This document shows positions 1-11,100 of a DNA stretch of 64,000 nt, piece by piece. Origin of the DNA: Perkinsus olseni (lineage: Eukaryota; Perkinsozoa; Perkinsida); the NCBI GenBank assembly GCA_013115125.1, contig JABANN010000061.1, forward strand, positions 1 through 64,000, read 5' to 3'. Within the stretch, counting starts at the first letter, position 1, and each line of letters starts with the position of its first letter. The notes under the pieces are model-generated. The model was not told where the DNA came from and did no database searches. It saw nothing but the letters and a program-made list of their open reading frames with translations. The position numbers and the translations under genes are program-made.

Positions 1-57
1 TCCGTACTCGTCCAGGTGACAGTGCACGAGTCGAAAAACCGGATATGCTAAGAATTT

Positions 58-585
58 GTGGAGGGGTGTATTATGGTGTTCCGTAGTCTGCTTGAGGCCA
101 AGGCTACTATCAACGTGCGTGACCACTGCGATGCTACTCCGTTATCATACTACCAGCTCCAGTACCAACTACTATTGCCACACTTCGACCATGGTAAGTC
201 TGAGGCAGCCTCCTTCCTCACCCACCCCTCAGGCCTCCACTCCACTCTGTCTATCAAGCTCGGGGCAGACCCATCGCTGTTTGCAGAAGAGACCAGCATG
301 GTGCCCGCTGTGAGTGGCATCCACAGACCGTGGACAGCTGAGTCATCGGAACGGCCGCCTACAGCTGCAAGGCAGGAGAACCTCAGTCAGGCGGCTCGCT
401 GCTTGTTGCCTCCTCTCAGTGCTACCTCGTACTCAATCTTATCTTCGAGAGAAGTTGCAGGAGCTGCCATCAGTGGGTCGTCCGTGGGCCTCTCTCCAGT
501 ATTGCATCCGCATCATGCCAGGCACCCGACCGAGCACTCCCGGTTACGTCCCAGGAATGAAGAGTTTGTTGTGACTACCGCATAG
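58..585 (+). CDS. Ankyrin-repeat-like gene fragment (5' partial)
   Basis: The reading frame opens without an ATG, so this looks like an internal or terminal exon of a gene that starts left of the window. The first 25 residues contain LLEAKATINVRD followed by ATPL, which is the ankyrin consensus for helix 2, the loop and the TPLH start of the next repeat. A second repeat-like piece, IKLGADPS, follows after a probable 37-nt intron (GTAAGT near 195, ending CTCAG near 231). Beyond about 300 the protein is Ser/Pro-rich with no family I recognise, and GTGAGT at about 310 suggests another intron. Ankyrin repeats mediate protein-protein contacts; the partner is unknown. The exact exon ends and the stop are uncertain. 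Confidence 0.35.
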   Translation: MEGCIMVFRSLLEAKATINVRDHCDATPLSYYQLQYQLLLPHFDHGKSEAASFLTHPSGLHSTLSIKLGADPSLFAEETSMVPAVSGIHRPWTAESSERPPTAARQENLSQAARCLLPPLSATSYSILSSREVAGAAISGSSVGLSPVLHPHHARHPTEHSRLRPRNEEFVVTTA

Positions 586-909
586 TCTATGACGTTGTTG
601 TCCGAATAATAAGAGCAGTGTTCACTTCCGCAGTTACGGTGGCTGTTTACGCTCGCGGCTAATGGGTAACAACGCCACAACGAGAAATCACTACGAACAC
701 TACTTGAAGGAATTCACAATGAAACACACAAAATTGGAATTATGACACTTTAGAAATTCGCACAGCTGCATCATGATGATGTAAGCAGCAGTGTCTTCGT
801 CAACCTGTATTATTTGGCTATTCCAAAAATACTCAAAGAGGAGATCATACGATGATAAAGGGATGGTAGCCTCGAGGCCAATGAGGCCGATGGCTAATTG
901 CTGACAGAG
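586..909. other. Intergenic, no gene seen
   Basis: AT-richer stretch between the plus-strand ankyrin-like fragment and the end of the minus-strand kinase gene. I see no long frame, RNA gene or repeat. It is a convergent 3'-3' spacer, so it should hold two 3' UTRs. Confidence 0.4.
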
Positions 910-2395
910 TCAATCATAGGACGGCACCTTCCTGCAGGACCCCAATGGGCTACTGGAGTACCGACTAGAGGAGACAGTCGTAGAGGCCGAAGCGTCACAC
1001 GCCATGTCTACTAGCGCTCGAACAGTACGGCGCCTCGACTTCATTCGTTCTCCCACTCTGTCGTATAAGTGTTCAAGTTGGTGTCTGTTACGGGAATCAT
1101 GACCATCAAGAAGGCCGGGTAGTTGTTGAGCATAGAAGTCCACGAAGGTACCATTCACATCATTGTCACAGTAAAGTCGTTCGGCTTCCATCCGAGGGCC
1201 ACTAGGAGCATCACCAGCGTCAAGCTCCGCCAAGAGTACCATCACCTCACATCCAGTAAGGGTGTCAATGGACGTGAACAGGTCAGTCTCGGGATGGACC
1301 TGCTCTGCTATCCAACCGGGAGTACTGGAAGAGTTTAGCCGTGCTGGTGGATGCTCGACAAGGAGGCCACGAATGAACTCCGAGAGGATCGCACCACCAC
1401 CGGGGCATTCGAAAACTTCCGGGCGGCACGTGGCCACTGCATTAGCAAGCTTCAGGGCTCGTATACGACTATGCTGACGTGAAGGTCTGCCTTTCAAAGG
1501 CTCGAATATAATCTCGCGAATGACGGGGTCCACGTAGCACTTAGTGAAGAGCAGGGCGATGATCCTGAAGGAAGGAAAATCAGAGACGCGGCACCACGGG
1601 GACCCCGAGAACCCACCCTATGCTCCACATATCCGTCTTCGATCCGCATGCGTTTACATAAACCTCGGGGGCTACATAGGGATGAGTACCGCATATGCGA
1701 CCCTGAGTGTTTGCAAAGCCGAAGTCAATGAGCTTGAGCACACCATTCTTGGCAAATATAAAATGCTCCAATTTGAGATCCCGATGGACAACCCCTGCCC
1801 GATGAATGTGTTGAACTGCTCGCCAGACTTGTGCTATTATACCCGCCGCCTGCTCAGCCGTGACCGTCTTCCGTCGTCGCTGCAACCAGGCGTGGAGATC
1901 TCCCTCGCCCTCAATAAGCTCCAGCACCAACCATACAGTGACGTCGTTCTCGTAGACTTCATACAGCCGGCAAACGTTGGGATGAGGTTCGATCCGGAGC
2001 ATAGCAGCGGCCTCGGAAAAGACCAAGTCGGAAGCGTCCTTGTCAGCCATCGACTTCTTGTCGATCCGTTTGGCCGCAAACCTCTCTCCGGTAGCCTTGC
2101 GTTTGGCAACGAAGACGGAGCCGGAGAAGCCCCTCCCGAGCGGCTCTCCAAGCTCGAAGTCGGCCGTGATGTTGCGGCCCCTGTAGACGCGAGGATCATT
2201 GTGCCGGCAACCACCACCACCAAAGATAGACTCAGGAACGGTCGACTCTTTAGAATGGCTACGGAGCCTGCGCGGGCAGATCCGAGGTCGACCAGGGCGC
2301 TTAGCAGGCTGTCGGCTTCTGTCAGGCTTGTCGGATTTGAAGGTCATCAGATTGAAGAGGCCGGAAAGACAATGGCATGACCCCGAGGGCGGCAT
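910..2395 (-). CDS. Ser/Thr protein kinase with altered catalytic loop
   Basis: Two exons, complement(910..1564, 1617..2395); removing the 52-nt intron (donor GTGGGT, acceptor CTTCAG) joins subdomain IX as DMWSIG then IIALLF in frame. The kinase domain shows a glycine loop (GRGFSGSV), a VAIK-type lysine in AAKRID, HRDLK, a DFG in LIDFGFA and an APE in YVAPEV, and it most resembles the CAMK/CDPK group. The catalytic-loop Asn of HRDxxxxN is replaced by His (HRDLKLEH), which would affect metal binding. An insert of about 40 residues sits in the C-lobe before FIRGLL, and a C-terminal extension of about 110 residues has no EF hands. The N-terminus is basic, with several possible start codons (2395 or the later Met before TFKSDK). 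Substrate unknown. Confidence 0.75.
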
Positions 2396-2630
2396 TGTAA
2401 AAATAAACCCTACGAAGGAAACAGTACCGCACCTACGATAACACTGATACGAGAGGCTACTGCTGGTCAGATTGAAGGGACACTTAACACAAAGGCCTTC
2501 GATAGGACATCAACTGCACATGAACAAACGACTACCATGATCACCATCAACCCCACGTCAATAATCCTTCCATTTCTTGTTCATGCCAGGAAAAGACATG
2601 TTAATGAACAGTACCCTCATGACGAGATAG

Positions 2631-4383
2631 TTAGGCGTCGTCAGAACTACCCCGAATGAGGGCGTAGATAACATAAGCACCGTAAATAGCCAGCAGAGAG
2701 GCGCCCATCTGTTTGTTGAGCATCCACTTGTTAAGCTTAACAGTGCCAAGAAATAGGAGAAGAACTACTGATAAAATTAATATGTACTGCGGTAAGGTAT
2801 CCTTAGCGTTGTGGAAGAGGATATCCTTACCCATCGCCAATTTCAACGTCCACGGCACCCCTAGGCCGAGCATGATATCAAAGACGTTGGATCCAATAGC
2901 GTTGGACACAGCCATGTCGCCCTCGCCCTGTCTGGCTACCGCGATCGATCCCAATGCATCGGGTACACTGGTGCCGGCGGCGAGGAAGATGAGCCCCATG
3001 ACCAGGGCTGGGAGATCCAACAGGCAACCCATTCTGTTGCATGCATCAACCATGAGATACGTCAAAGCTCCTATCCAGAGAATTGATAGGCCGAATAGGA
3101 TCCAGTAATGAGAGGGACCAGGCATGGTGTACTCCCAGAGTATAAGTAGAGGGTCTCGAACCCACTTCCTCCACCCTTTAAGCTCCTCCTCCTCGTCATC
3201 ATTTTCGGCTTTTCCCGACGTGTCACCACCCTCACCAGAGACGATCGGGAGATTTCCCGCAGAGGCCTGCTTGGATGGGGCATAGAGTTGGTGGAGGTGA
3301 AAGTCCATCGAAGTTCGACTCTTCGCATGGAACTTGTTGACCCCGTAGTGGTAGGACACCCGTCGGGAGCCGGGATGGTTGACAGACCCACAGTGGGACT
3401 GCCTTCTCTGGCTGCCGTTGCTGTCCACGGAGTTCTGCCTAGACCGCTGTCCGCCCTCCTCAGTCGCCAGATTCGGCAGCTCAGCGAGTGGTGGGGAGTC
3501 GGGGCCACCCGTACCACCATCGGCTGGAACAGCTTCAGCCGACTCCTTAGCTCCATCATCAACCCGCTCCTGGTCACCAGCACATTCACCGGCGTCGAAC
3601 GCCGTCACTTGACCATCAGCACCTCTTGCCCCGACCTTGGCGGCGATGGTCTCGTTAAACTTCATGAAAATACAGTAGACGACGTAGGAGACTACCATGA
3701 GAACGGCCTCCCAGAGGACCACTTCTTCGTCCCAGAGTACGAGTGACATCTCCAGGATGGCTACAATGTAGAATAGAGTGTCCCGCGTTAGAGGGTACCA
3801 GCATATCTTCAGAGTCTGTCCGGCGAATAGACAGGTCGCCCCGATGATGACGAGGATGTTGAAGATGGCAGATCCGATAATCGTGCCAACGCCGCCCTCA
3901 TTGACGATGAGAAAGGTGGCAACAATGGAGGTGAACAGCTCAGGCGCAGAGGAGCCTGCAGCCATGAAGGTCGCACCGGCCACATCAGGCGAGAGGTCGA
4001 GGGCCTCCGAGATGGCCTCCAGGGCGATGACGAAGTAGTCATCACACATGGAGCCGAGGGCCTTGAAGGCGTAGAGCATGAGGATGAGGGACACGATGAG
4101 GTCGAGTGGTGCTACCAGGACCGAGGTGCCGGGGGAATCCGTGTCGCAGTCCATGATACTGGTGCAAGAACAGTCACCGAAGATCGCGGCTAGAATAGAG
4201 GCCTCGTCTTCGACACCGCTAAGCCGTCTGACGACCACACCAGAGGAGGAGTAGTCGTCGAAGATCGGCGGCTCCGCTATAACGAGGGGAGCTCCTACCA
4301 GGACGAAAGTCGAGGAGAGAGCCGTGGCGAATCTGAAGGCGGGCGATGGGATATGATGGCACGCGGGTGACTTACCGAAGCAT
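2631..4383 (-). CDS. K+-dependent Na+/Ca2+ exchanger (NCKX/SLC24 family)
   Basis: Complement(2631..4332, 4376..4383). Membrane antiporter that exports Ca2+ (with K+) in exchange for Na+. Both alpha repeats are clear: GATFMAAGSSAPELFTS in the N-half, and AGTSVPDALGS followed by SNAIGSNVFDIMLGLG in the C-half, with the acidic residues that bind the cation. About 11 hydrophobic segments flank a cytoplasmic loop of about 150 residues rich in Ser, His and acidic residues. A 43-nt intron (GTAAGT to CTTCAG) splits codon 3. Splicing it out creates the N-terminus MLRFATALSS plus a hydrophobic run ending near VIAEPP, a clean signal peptide, whereas the unspliced frame gives a poor leader. The length of about 570 aa is typical. 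No neighbour suggests a pathway. Confidence 0.9.
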
Positions 4384-4973
4384 GCTGCGAAGGTAGTGAT
4401 AGTGCTCAGATGGCAAAGTCGAAGGACACCAAAGAACACTGAAAGGTGACAGTCGTAGACGGCAAGCCTCGACTAACAATCGATACTGAAGTTGAAATGG
4501 CTGCACCGGTAAGCCTGTCTGAAGCCTAGCAAACAGATAAGGATGAAAATCTCAGACGAGCGGACCATCTCCGCACAGTGGACTGAAAGTCCTGCACGGA
4601 TGATTTACGAGGAATGGTAGTGAATGCTTACGAAGTGACAACTAGCTAGCTAGAGCTCTGATTCAATAGGCGTAGAGCGTCTAACAGAAGGGCAAAGCAG
4701 ATCGGCGCAAGATCCCACCGAGGGACTTCGAGATGTTGAGCGCCTAGGCTCGCCGGACACGAGTCTTCCGAGGAGATTGTGAAACTCGCCTGGAGCTATA
4801 GTGGCGACTATAGTGAGGATGCTGGAATTGGCAGGCAGTAACGGCGATAGGCGGGCAACTCAGTTCCATGGAAAAGAGACAAACTTGAAGGGATTTGGGC
4901 ACTGAGGAAATTCAAGATACGGCAAGAATGTCAAGATTGGAATTTTCCAAGAGCCCTTATATAACTTTTACCA
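4384..4973. other. Divergent intergenic region between exchanger and exonuclease
   Basis: The two flanking genes point away from each other, so both promoters should lie here. I see no convincing frame, RNA gene or TATA box. A short inverted motif (GGAGCTATAGTGGCGACTATAG, near 4792-4813) contains two copies of CTATAG, but its meaning is unknown. Confidence 0.35.
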
Positions 4974-5890
4974 ATGACCATTACTTCTCTTACCAGGCTG
5001 AATGAGGCTGTCTTGAAGACCTCATCGTTCCGTATACTACAAACCGTCCACCGACGGTTCACTTCACAACCCGAAGGACCCCCAAGGGAGGTCCCGAAGT
5101 TGACTATAACTCCTCTGGAGATTGCTGGCCTACCTGGTAGGGTCTGCTCAACAGACTGTGAGAGCTCCTCAGTCTTCCCTGCGGTACAGTTCTGAAGTTC
5201 AAGGGTCGAGTGATGATAATTGACACTCCTGAGGAGGACGCCCAAGCTGCAGTGGCCTTCGAAAAGGAGACTCTCCTTGGCTTCGATAGCGAGACCAAGC
5301 CGAGCCTCGTGCCCGGGGTCACCAACAAGACGGCTATAATACAAGTTGAGTACCATCACATGGTGTTGTTGTAGCGGTTCGTCAGTCAGATCGCCTCCGC
5401 TGCTGTTTGCGGTGTGTGGAGGGTTCGGCAGCTGGACGCCCTGCCGCCTACCTTGACCAAGTTACTGGCGGACCCCACCATCACGAAGGCCAGCCAGGGG
5501 GCTACCTCCGAGGTCGCCACGGTCTATCGGGAGTTCTCGGGTAGAGGGTACTCCCTTGTACAGGTTGTGTTGGATATTTGGTACAGGTATCAAGTGCCAG
5601 GGCTTTGTTGACCTCCATCTGCTGGCCATGGGGCTGCGGTGTAACCCTCGGAGCCTGCAGGGCCTCTGCGCACTCTTCCTGCACAAAAGACTGCTGAAGG
5701 CCGAGAGGATATCCAACTGGGAGCAGGTTAGGGCGGCGGCCTTGTTGCACGCGGGTTTGCGGCACTCTGAGGTGGTCAGATACCGCTCAGTCCGAGTCAA
5801 CTAGAGTACGCTGCTACCGACGCCTGGGTGTCGCGGCAAGTCTTGAAGGCCATGCGGGCTGCCTTCTGCGTGGAAAAGTACTGTGGCTAG
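4974..5890 (+). CDS. DEDDy-type 3'-5' exonuclease (WRN/EXD2/RNase D-like)
   Basis: Five exons: 4974..5136, 5190..5349, 5386..5540, 5587..5726, 5780..5890, totalling 729 nt (242 aa plus stop), all GT-AG. The protein has a short basic N-terminus rich in Ser/Thr/Arg that could be a mitochondrial leader, then LKFKGRVMIID, Exo I with the DxE pair in LGFDSETKPS, Exo II near SEVATVYREF, and Exo III with Tyr and Asp in YAATDAWVS. The family removes nucleotides 3'-5' from DNA or RNA using two metals. The usual Exo II Asp appears as Glu here (SEVATVY). SNWEQ followed by PLSPSQLEYAATDAW is the classic RNase D-like C-terminal signature. There is no helicase or HRDC domain, so it resembles the stand-alone exonuclease form. 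Confidence 0.85.
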
Positions 5891-7125
5891 GGAGGGGTGA
5901 GTGGGCCCAGGTGCTGATTATTAGGCTGAGCTTTGAGCGGCCCATAAACCCCGATGATCTTGGACTGGTCCCCAGGACCCCAGCCTCGATCAACCAACCC
6001 CTGCGAGTAGGGCTGGAATTATCCCTTCCTTGGACACCTGCTTCTCCGGCCTAGATACCCTTCAAGAATAGCCCTTATGTCGGCTCTCAGGCAGCGGCTA
6101 CCTCGTCCACATCTCCCTCCAAGGCCGGCGTGAAGGCCCTAGCTACCCTCTGCGTGGAGCGGGCATACGTCCTCACAGTAGAGTCCTTCGAACCTGCGAT
6201 GGGTGAGCACTTCCCCAGTGCTTCTCAGCTCCCTCATTACCATGCTCAGGTGGTTTCCGATGCTCCCTGAAGGTTAACCTCAGGCACGAGGGCCGACCGC
6301 ACGTCCTGCAGTGTCGGTCCGCGGAGGTGCTGCCCTCAACCCTGGTCCACTCAGCCGTAGTACGATACTCGTCAGGTGCACACCTCGATAAGGGCGGCTC
6401 AGGATGACGCCGCGGACGTGATGTTGGCCGCCATAGGGCAACTCACTGGAGAGGTCTCTGAGGGGCAGACTGCCGCGACCGCCTCTGCTGGTACTTCTGC
6501 CAGTCGTGTGACATGAGTGTTTCTGGAGCGTAGAGCCCTTGAGTGGAGTAAAGCAATACGAATGGTGGCGTGGCGGGTTGGCAGTGGTCGGGTAGTACCC
6601 ATCTGTATGGAAGAACCAGCGGCAGCTTCCCCATCGTCGTCATTGTTATTGCGGATTCTGGGGGCATTGGCTGCCTATCAGAACAGACTGTCGGAGGAGC
6701 TAGCCAAAGTGGAGCTGGAGTAGTAGAGAGGAGGGCGGGTTGCCGGTACGCTTGTGGCAGGTACGAAAGGGACCCTCCCAGGGCCATATGTACGGCTACT
6801 AGGATAAGTCTCCAGCAACGTCGGGTTGCTAATCGTATGAGACTCATCGGCAACCGTTACATCGCTAGCCTGGCAGCCCTCGAGCGGACCTTCCCGCCCC
6901 CTGTGGTGCCTGCCTGTAGGCTTGCTGCTCGTACCAATCCCTTTTGAGACTGTCCTGTTAGTTACTCAGCAGCCGACATCGCCCGCTCGAGGAGTTGGGG
7001 CGACGTCATTGCCCCTTACTATGCAATTGCCATTGGGGGCCGAGGAACAGTCAAGGCCGAGTCGTTCCTCGTCGTCGGAAGGTGACATGGGTGTAGGGCC
7101 ATCGTAGGTTCACTTGGTGTCAGGC
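5891..7125 (+). other. Unresolved stretch with scattered coding potential
   Basis: Between two well-defined plus-strand genes. There are open pieces such as KAGVKALATLCVERAY (about 6130) followed by a good donor (GTGAGC at 6205), FRCSLKVNLRHEGRP (about 6265) and LAAIGQLTGEVSEG (about 6425). Splice-like signals are frequent, so a real multi-exon gene of about 300 aa is possible. I could not build a chain that stays open from a start to a stop and recognise no family. It could also be a decayed gene. Confidence 0.3.
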
Positions 7126-7969
7126 ATGTTGTGTGGTACTCCGTCCCCCTCGAGGTCAGTAGAGTCCTCCACCGCCTCCTCGGCCTCCTCGGAAATGGTA
7201 GTAGCTCAGGGGAGCATCCATAGGGAGCGCATTCTTTCAGTCTCTTCAACAGCATACTCCTGAGCAGCTCCGATTCACCTCTCCAGTGGCCGTCACTCGG
7301 CAGTCTACGCCCAGCTCTGGCAGCTCTCGAAAGTCTTCCCATAAGAAGTGTGAAGTCCCAGAGTGCACGAGGCTAGCTCGGGGAGTGGGTCCCCAAGCAC
7401 GAAGATGCGCCTCTCACGGTGGCGGCCGGCGATGCTTTTGCGGCCGAGTAGCTCGAGGGTCCTCCAGCTACTGTGGGACTCACGGCGGTGGACGAAGATG
7501 CCAACAGGAGGGCTGCGCCAGTGGGGCTGCGGGAGCCAGCAATTTCTGTGTCACGCACGGCGGTGGCAGACGGTGTAGCGTGGCCGAGTGTCCGAAGGCT
7601 TCCTGTGCCAAGTCCGACAGATGCTTCGAACACGGTGGTGGTCGACGGTGCTCTTATGAAGGATGTAGTAGAGGAGCGGTAGGCTTGACAGAGTACTGTA
7701 TCAGGCATGGTGGTGGCAAGAGGTGCGGGTTCGAGGGGTGCACTAAAGGGGCGGTCAGTGGCGGCTTCTGTGTGCGGCATGGGAACCAGGTCAATGGGAC
7801 TCCGAGTCGAGGGCTTCAGGGTACTCCTGATGCTGATACTCCGCCGGGCTCCGCAGTAATCTCTCCGGCCACTTCTCTTGGATCCAGTTATGGCGAGGTG
7901 ATGGCTAGTGGGTCTCTCGAGTGGACGGGAAGTTCTCAAGTTGCGGTACTACCAAGGAACGGGATGTGA
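7126..7969 (+). CDS. Tandem HGGGRRC cysteine/histidine repeat protein (WRKY19-like)
   Basis: Two exons, 7126..7197 and 7241..7969 (801 nt, 266 aa plus stop); the 43-nt intron ends in a TTCTTTCAG tract. ATG at 7126 gives a Ser-rich start of about 50 residues. The core is five to six repeats of about 25 residues with the pattern C-x3/4-C...C-x2-HGGGR/KRC, each ready to bind a zinc ion. In plants, oomycetes and some alveolates such repeats are annotated as WRKY19-like, but there is no WRKY DNA-binding domain here, so a transcription-factor role is unproven. The tail of about 70 residues after HGNQVNG is Ser/Pro/Gly-rich. Nuclear or protein-binding function is inference. Confidence 0.75.
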
Positions 7970-8112
7970 TATTTTTTGATGTGCGTATTACGACAGTAGT
8001 GACAATATAGCACGGACATGGGGGCCATGTTTCCAGTCTCCGATGATGTTGTGTCGGGCTGAGTACAGCGTAGGGAGATCACAGACTGCCATCTCAGTGG
8101 TCAAGGACTAGT

Positions 8113-11100
8113 ATGACGCACGCCGCTATCGATGCTGACTCGGAGCAGTGGTGCCAGGACTTGGCATTCTCAGCAACAGCGGTCGTAGTGGCAACTGAGC
8201 AGGCCAAGGAGGTTGTCTGGCAGGCCCACAGGATGACCATTCCTCGTAAGCCATCCACCGGCGCCCTGCTGCACTGAGCCTTGCTTCAGAGCTCCTGCAG
8301 CCCTTCGGGGGCTACTACACGCCCCTGACGGTACAGGCCCGCACCAACGGCAGACCGCGGCAAGTGGAAGTACTGGGGGGATGGTCACCGAGGCCCCTTC
8401 GTCATATCGACTCTCAGGGTTTTCGGATTCGGTTTGTGGCAACGGAGGAGGCCAGTCAAGTACCGGAGTCGATCGCACAGGACCAATCAGCGAAGGCTTT
8501 TGCCGCCTGCGTGCCTCAGGATGGTACCATTCTTTCCTCGACTCTCCGGGATGTTACGCCCTGGTGTCAGGCCAGTCCCTTGAGGGGACCTCCCCGCCAT
8601 GGTTCGATGCATGGCTGTCCTCAGAGGTCACATCCCTAGCATTTAGTGACCATGAGTGAGCGCTTCCCTGAGAAGAAGGCCTGCCTACCGGCATGTTCTC
8701 TGTAGATGCATTTCCCAGCCACTGGCCACCGTGCTGGTGGCGTCCACTAGCGTGTTGGAGCAGCCTGCCATGGCGGACAGCGGCGAGGCTGCGGATCCGA
8801 TACAGTCCTTCGAGCAGCTCATGCATGAGTCGAACATGCCTCCCCTCGCCAGGCGGGGTGTCCTCGACCCAGATGCCGCTCGGATGAAGGTGGGTAGGGT
8901 GACTGAGGGGTCATGGCCCTCACCGGTGTCTTAGGTGCTCATCCACGACCCTTCGAAGGCCCCTCCTGGACTCGACTTGGACGCCTTGCTCAGTCTGATG
9001 CAGAACACCTATTCTCCGCAGAGCTGTTTTATTCTAGTCGTAGGGGAAGGGTCGGAGCCTCCCGTCCCTGATATACGGGCCCTCTTCCGGTAGGCGGTGG
9101 TAGTGGGTGTTGCCTGGACACTGGGTCGGACTCTCAGGCGAAGCCCCTTTCCTCCTGTCCTAGATGAGTATGCCGCCACAGGCGTGCAGTGGAGCGAGAT
9201 TGATGACTTGCAACGGCTTGGTGAGCTCGCCCTTTGTTCGCTTGTCTTCGATACCTGGGCAAGAGCCCCTTGAGAGATGTCCTCTTAGGTACGGCTATAG
9301 TGACTGAGTGTGCGGTACCCTGGGCGGAGAGGAAACTGGCAGAGTTGGACGAGACCATCTCGCTCAAGCGTAAAGGCTTCCGTAACGCCTTCAGTCGGTT
9401 CCTGCGGAAACCCAACCTCCCTGGCACGGAGGTCATCAATGGCCCCATCGGCAGTAGCCAGGGTGAGCTCTCCACGACTCTTCGGTGAGCATCAGGGCGT
9501 CTTCCGCAGACCCCCATGGTACTCGGACGGCTCCTGAGGGATATACGCTATCCAGCTTGGAGTGGCAAATCCGTCTGGCCGGCGACCTCGCCTTCCACCT
9601 TAGAGACTATCCTCAGGCATTGGCCTACTACCGACAGGTACAGTGGCCTGCAGGTCCCAGCTGGAGGGTACCTGGTCTGATGTAGGTAACGCCGGACTTC
9701 AAGCAGGACCACCAATGGGGTGTGGCCGCTGGTGCCTACGAGATTTCCGCGGTGGCGGCCTGGCTGTCGCACATCTCCAGCGGCGGTGAGAGCGTGGCCG
9801 TCTCTGAGGTCTCTCGCTACATGGACAACGCAGTGGAGCTGTACAGGAAGGCTGGTCCACGCTTCTATCGGCACGCCATGCGGTGAGTCTTCGTCGGTCT
9901 TCGGGTTGGCTTATTACTCGTGATGCATCAGGGCTGCTTTAATACAGTCGGCGATCTTACGAGGACGTGTTGAGAGCCCCCAAAGGCTCCTCAAGGCCAA
10001 CGGTGACATCCCTGATGCTGGTCTGAGGTGTGCCCTCATCCTGGAGAGGGCCGCTAGGCTGCAGCGGGATGCCGGTCAGGTAGGAATGGACCCTCCCTAG
10101 TCCGCGTCTGTGATTATAATACTTCTGGCAGTTACGTAAGATGTGCTTCCACCTGGTCCTGGCTGGGCATACTTTTAATAAGGCCGGCTACAAGCAATGG
10201 GCTTTGGCGTACGGTCTTCGTAGACGGTCAGGGTGACGTACTCTCTGCAGGTGCTACAAGGCGGTCGTACCGGAGTATGCCGGCAAGGGTTGGACGCACA
10301 TCACCGACCATCTCCTTTTCACCATGGCCAAGCAGACCTTCGCCCTTGGTGACACCACCAAGAGCATCGCTTACTTCACGGATCTCTTCAACTCCATCAC
10401 TCTCCAGAAGGACGCTCGGTCGACCATCTCCGTGGCGAAGCAGCACAACTACCTCAAGGGCTTCCTCTACGTCTTGCGTAGTCGCTACGGTAAGGAGCTG
10501 CTGGACGTGCCCCCGGAAGAGCGAGTAGACGTTATCTTGCCCAAGGTGAGCACTGGTGGTATGCGCACTTGTTGCAAGGTCGGGCTTCAGGTGAGTATCG
10601 GCGATGTCAGTACTACCGTAGGGCAGCCCCTCCACAGGGCCGGGTCCGATGGGACGGAGGAGGCGGCAGGAGGTCGGAGCGACTCTGTGACCTTCACCAA
10701 CCATCCGATAGAGACAGAGGTGGAGAGCTGGGGGTCCATCTGTGGCCTTAGTCCCGATACGGACAGGGCCCCTGCTGATGACTCTGGGGTTATCCTCGTC
10801 AGCCAACGGGTTTATGCGACCCTGGTCGTCACGAACCCACTGCAGATCCCCATCGACATTACGAATATACGGCTGGACTTCGAGGACCCCACCTTGGTCG
10901 ACTCCCCACTGGGGGAGCCAATCCATCTGGAGGGGGACCAGATGGCTACTGTGAGGGTGGATATAATCCCTAGGGTGGTAGGGAAGATCGTGGTGACTGG
11001 GGCTCAGTGGGTGCTAGATCACACTGCCCCTTGCTGCTGGACGTGCCCTAAGGAGCAACGAGTGTCGGTCACTGCCGTGGACAGCATGCCCCTCATCCGA

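Noticed and set aside
910-1533. Independent gene from the 207-codon minus frame
   Set aside because: Its upstream residues continue the kinase C-lobe across a clean 52-nt intron, so it is the second exon of the kinase gene.
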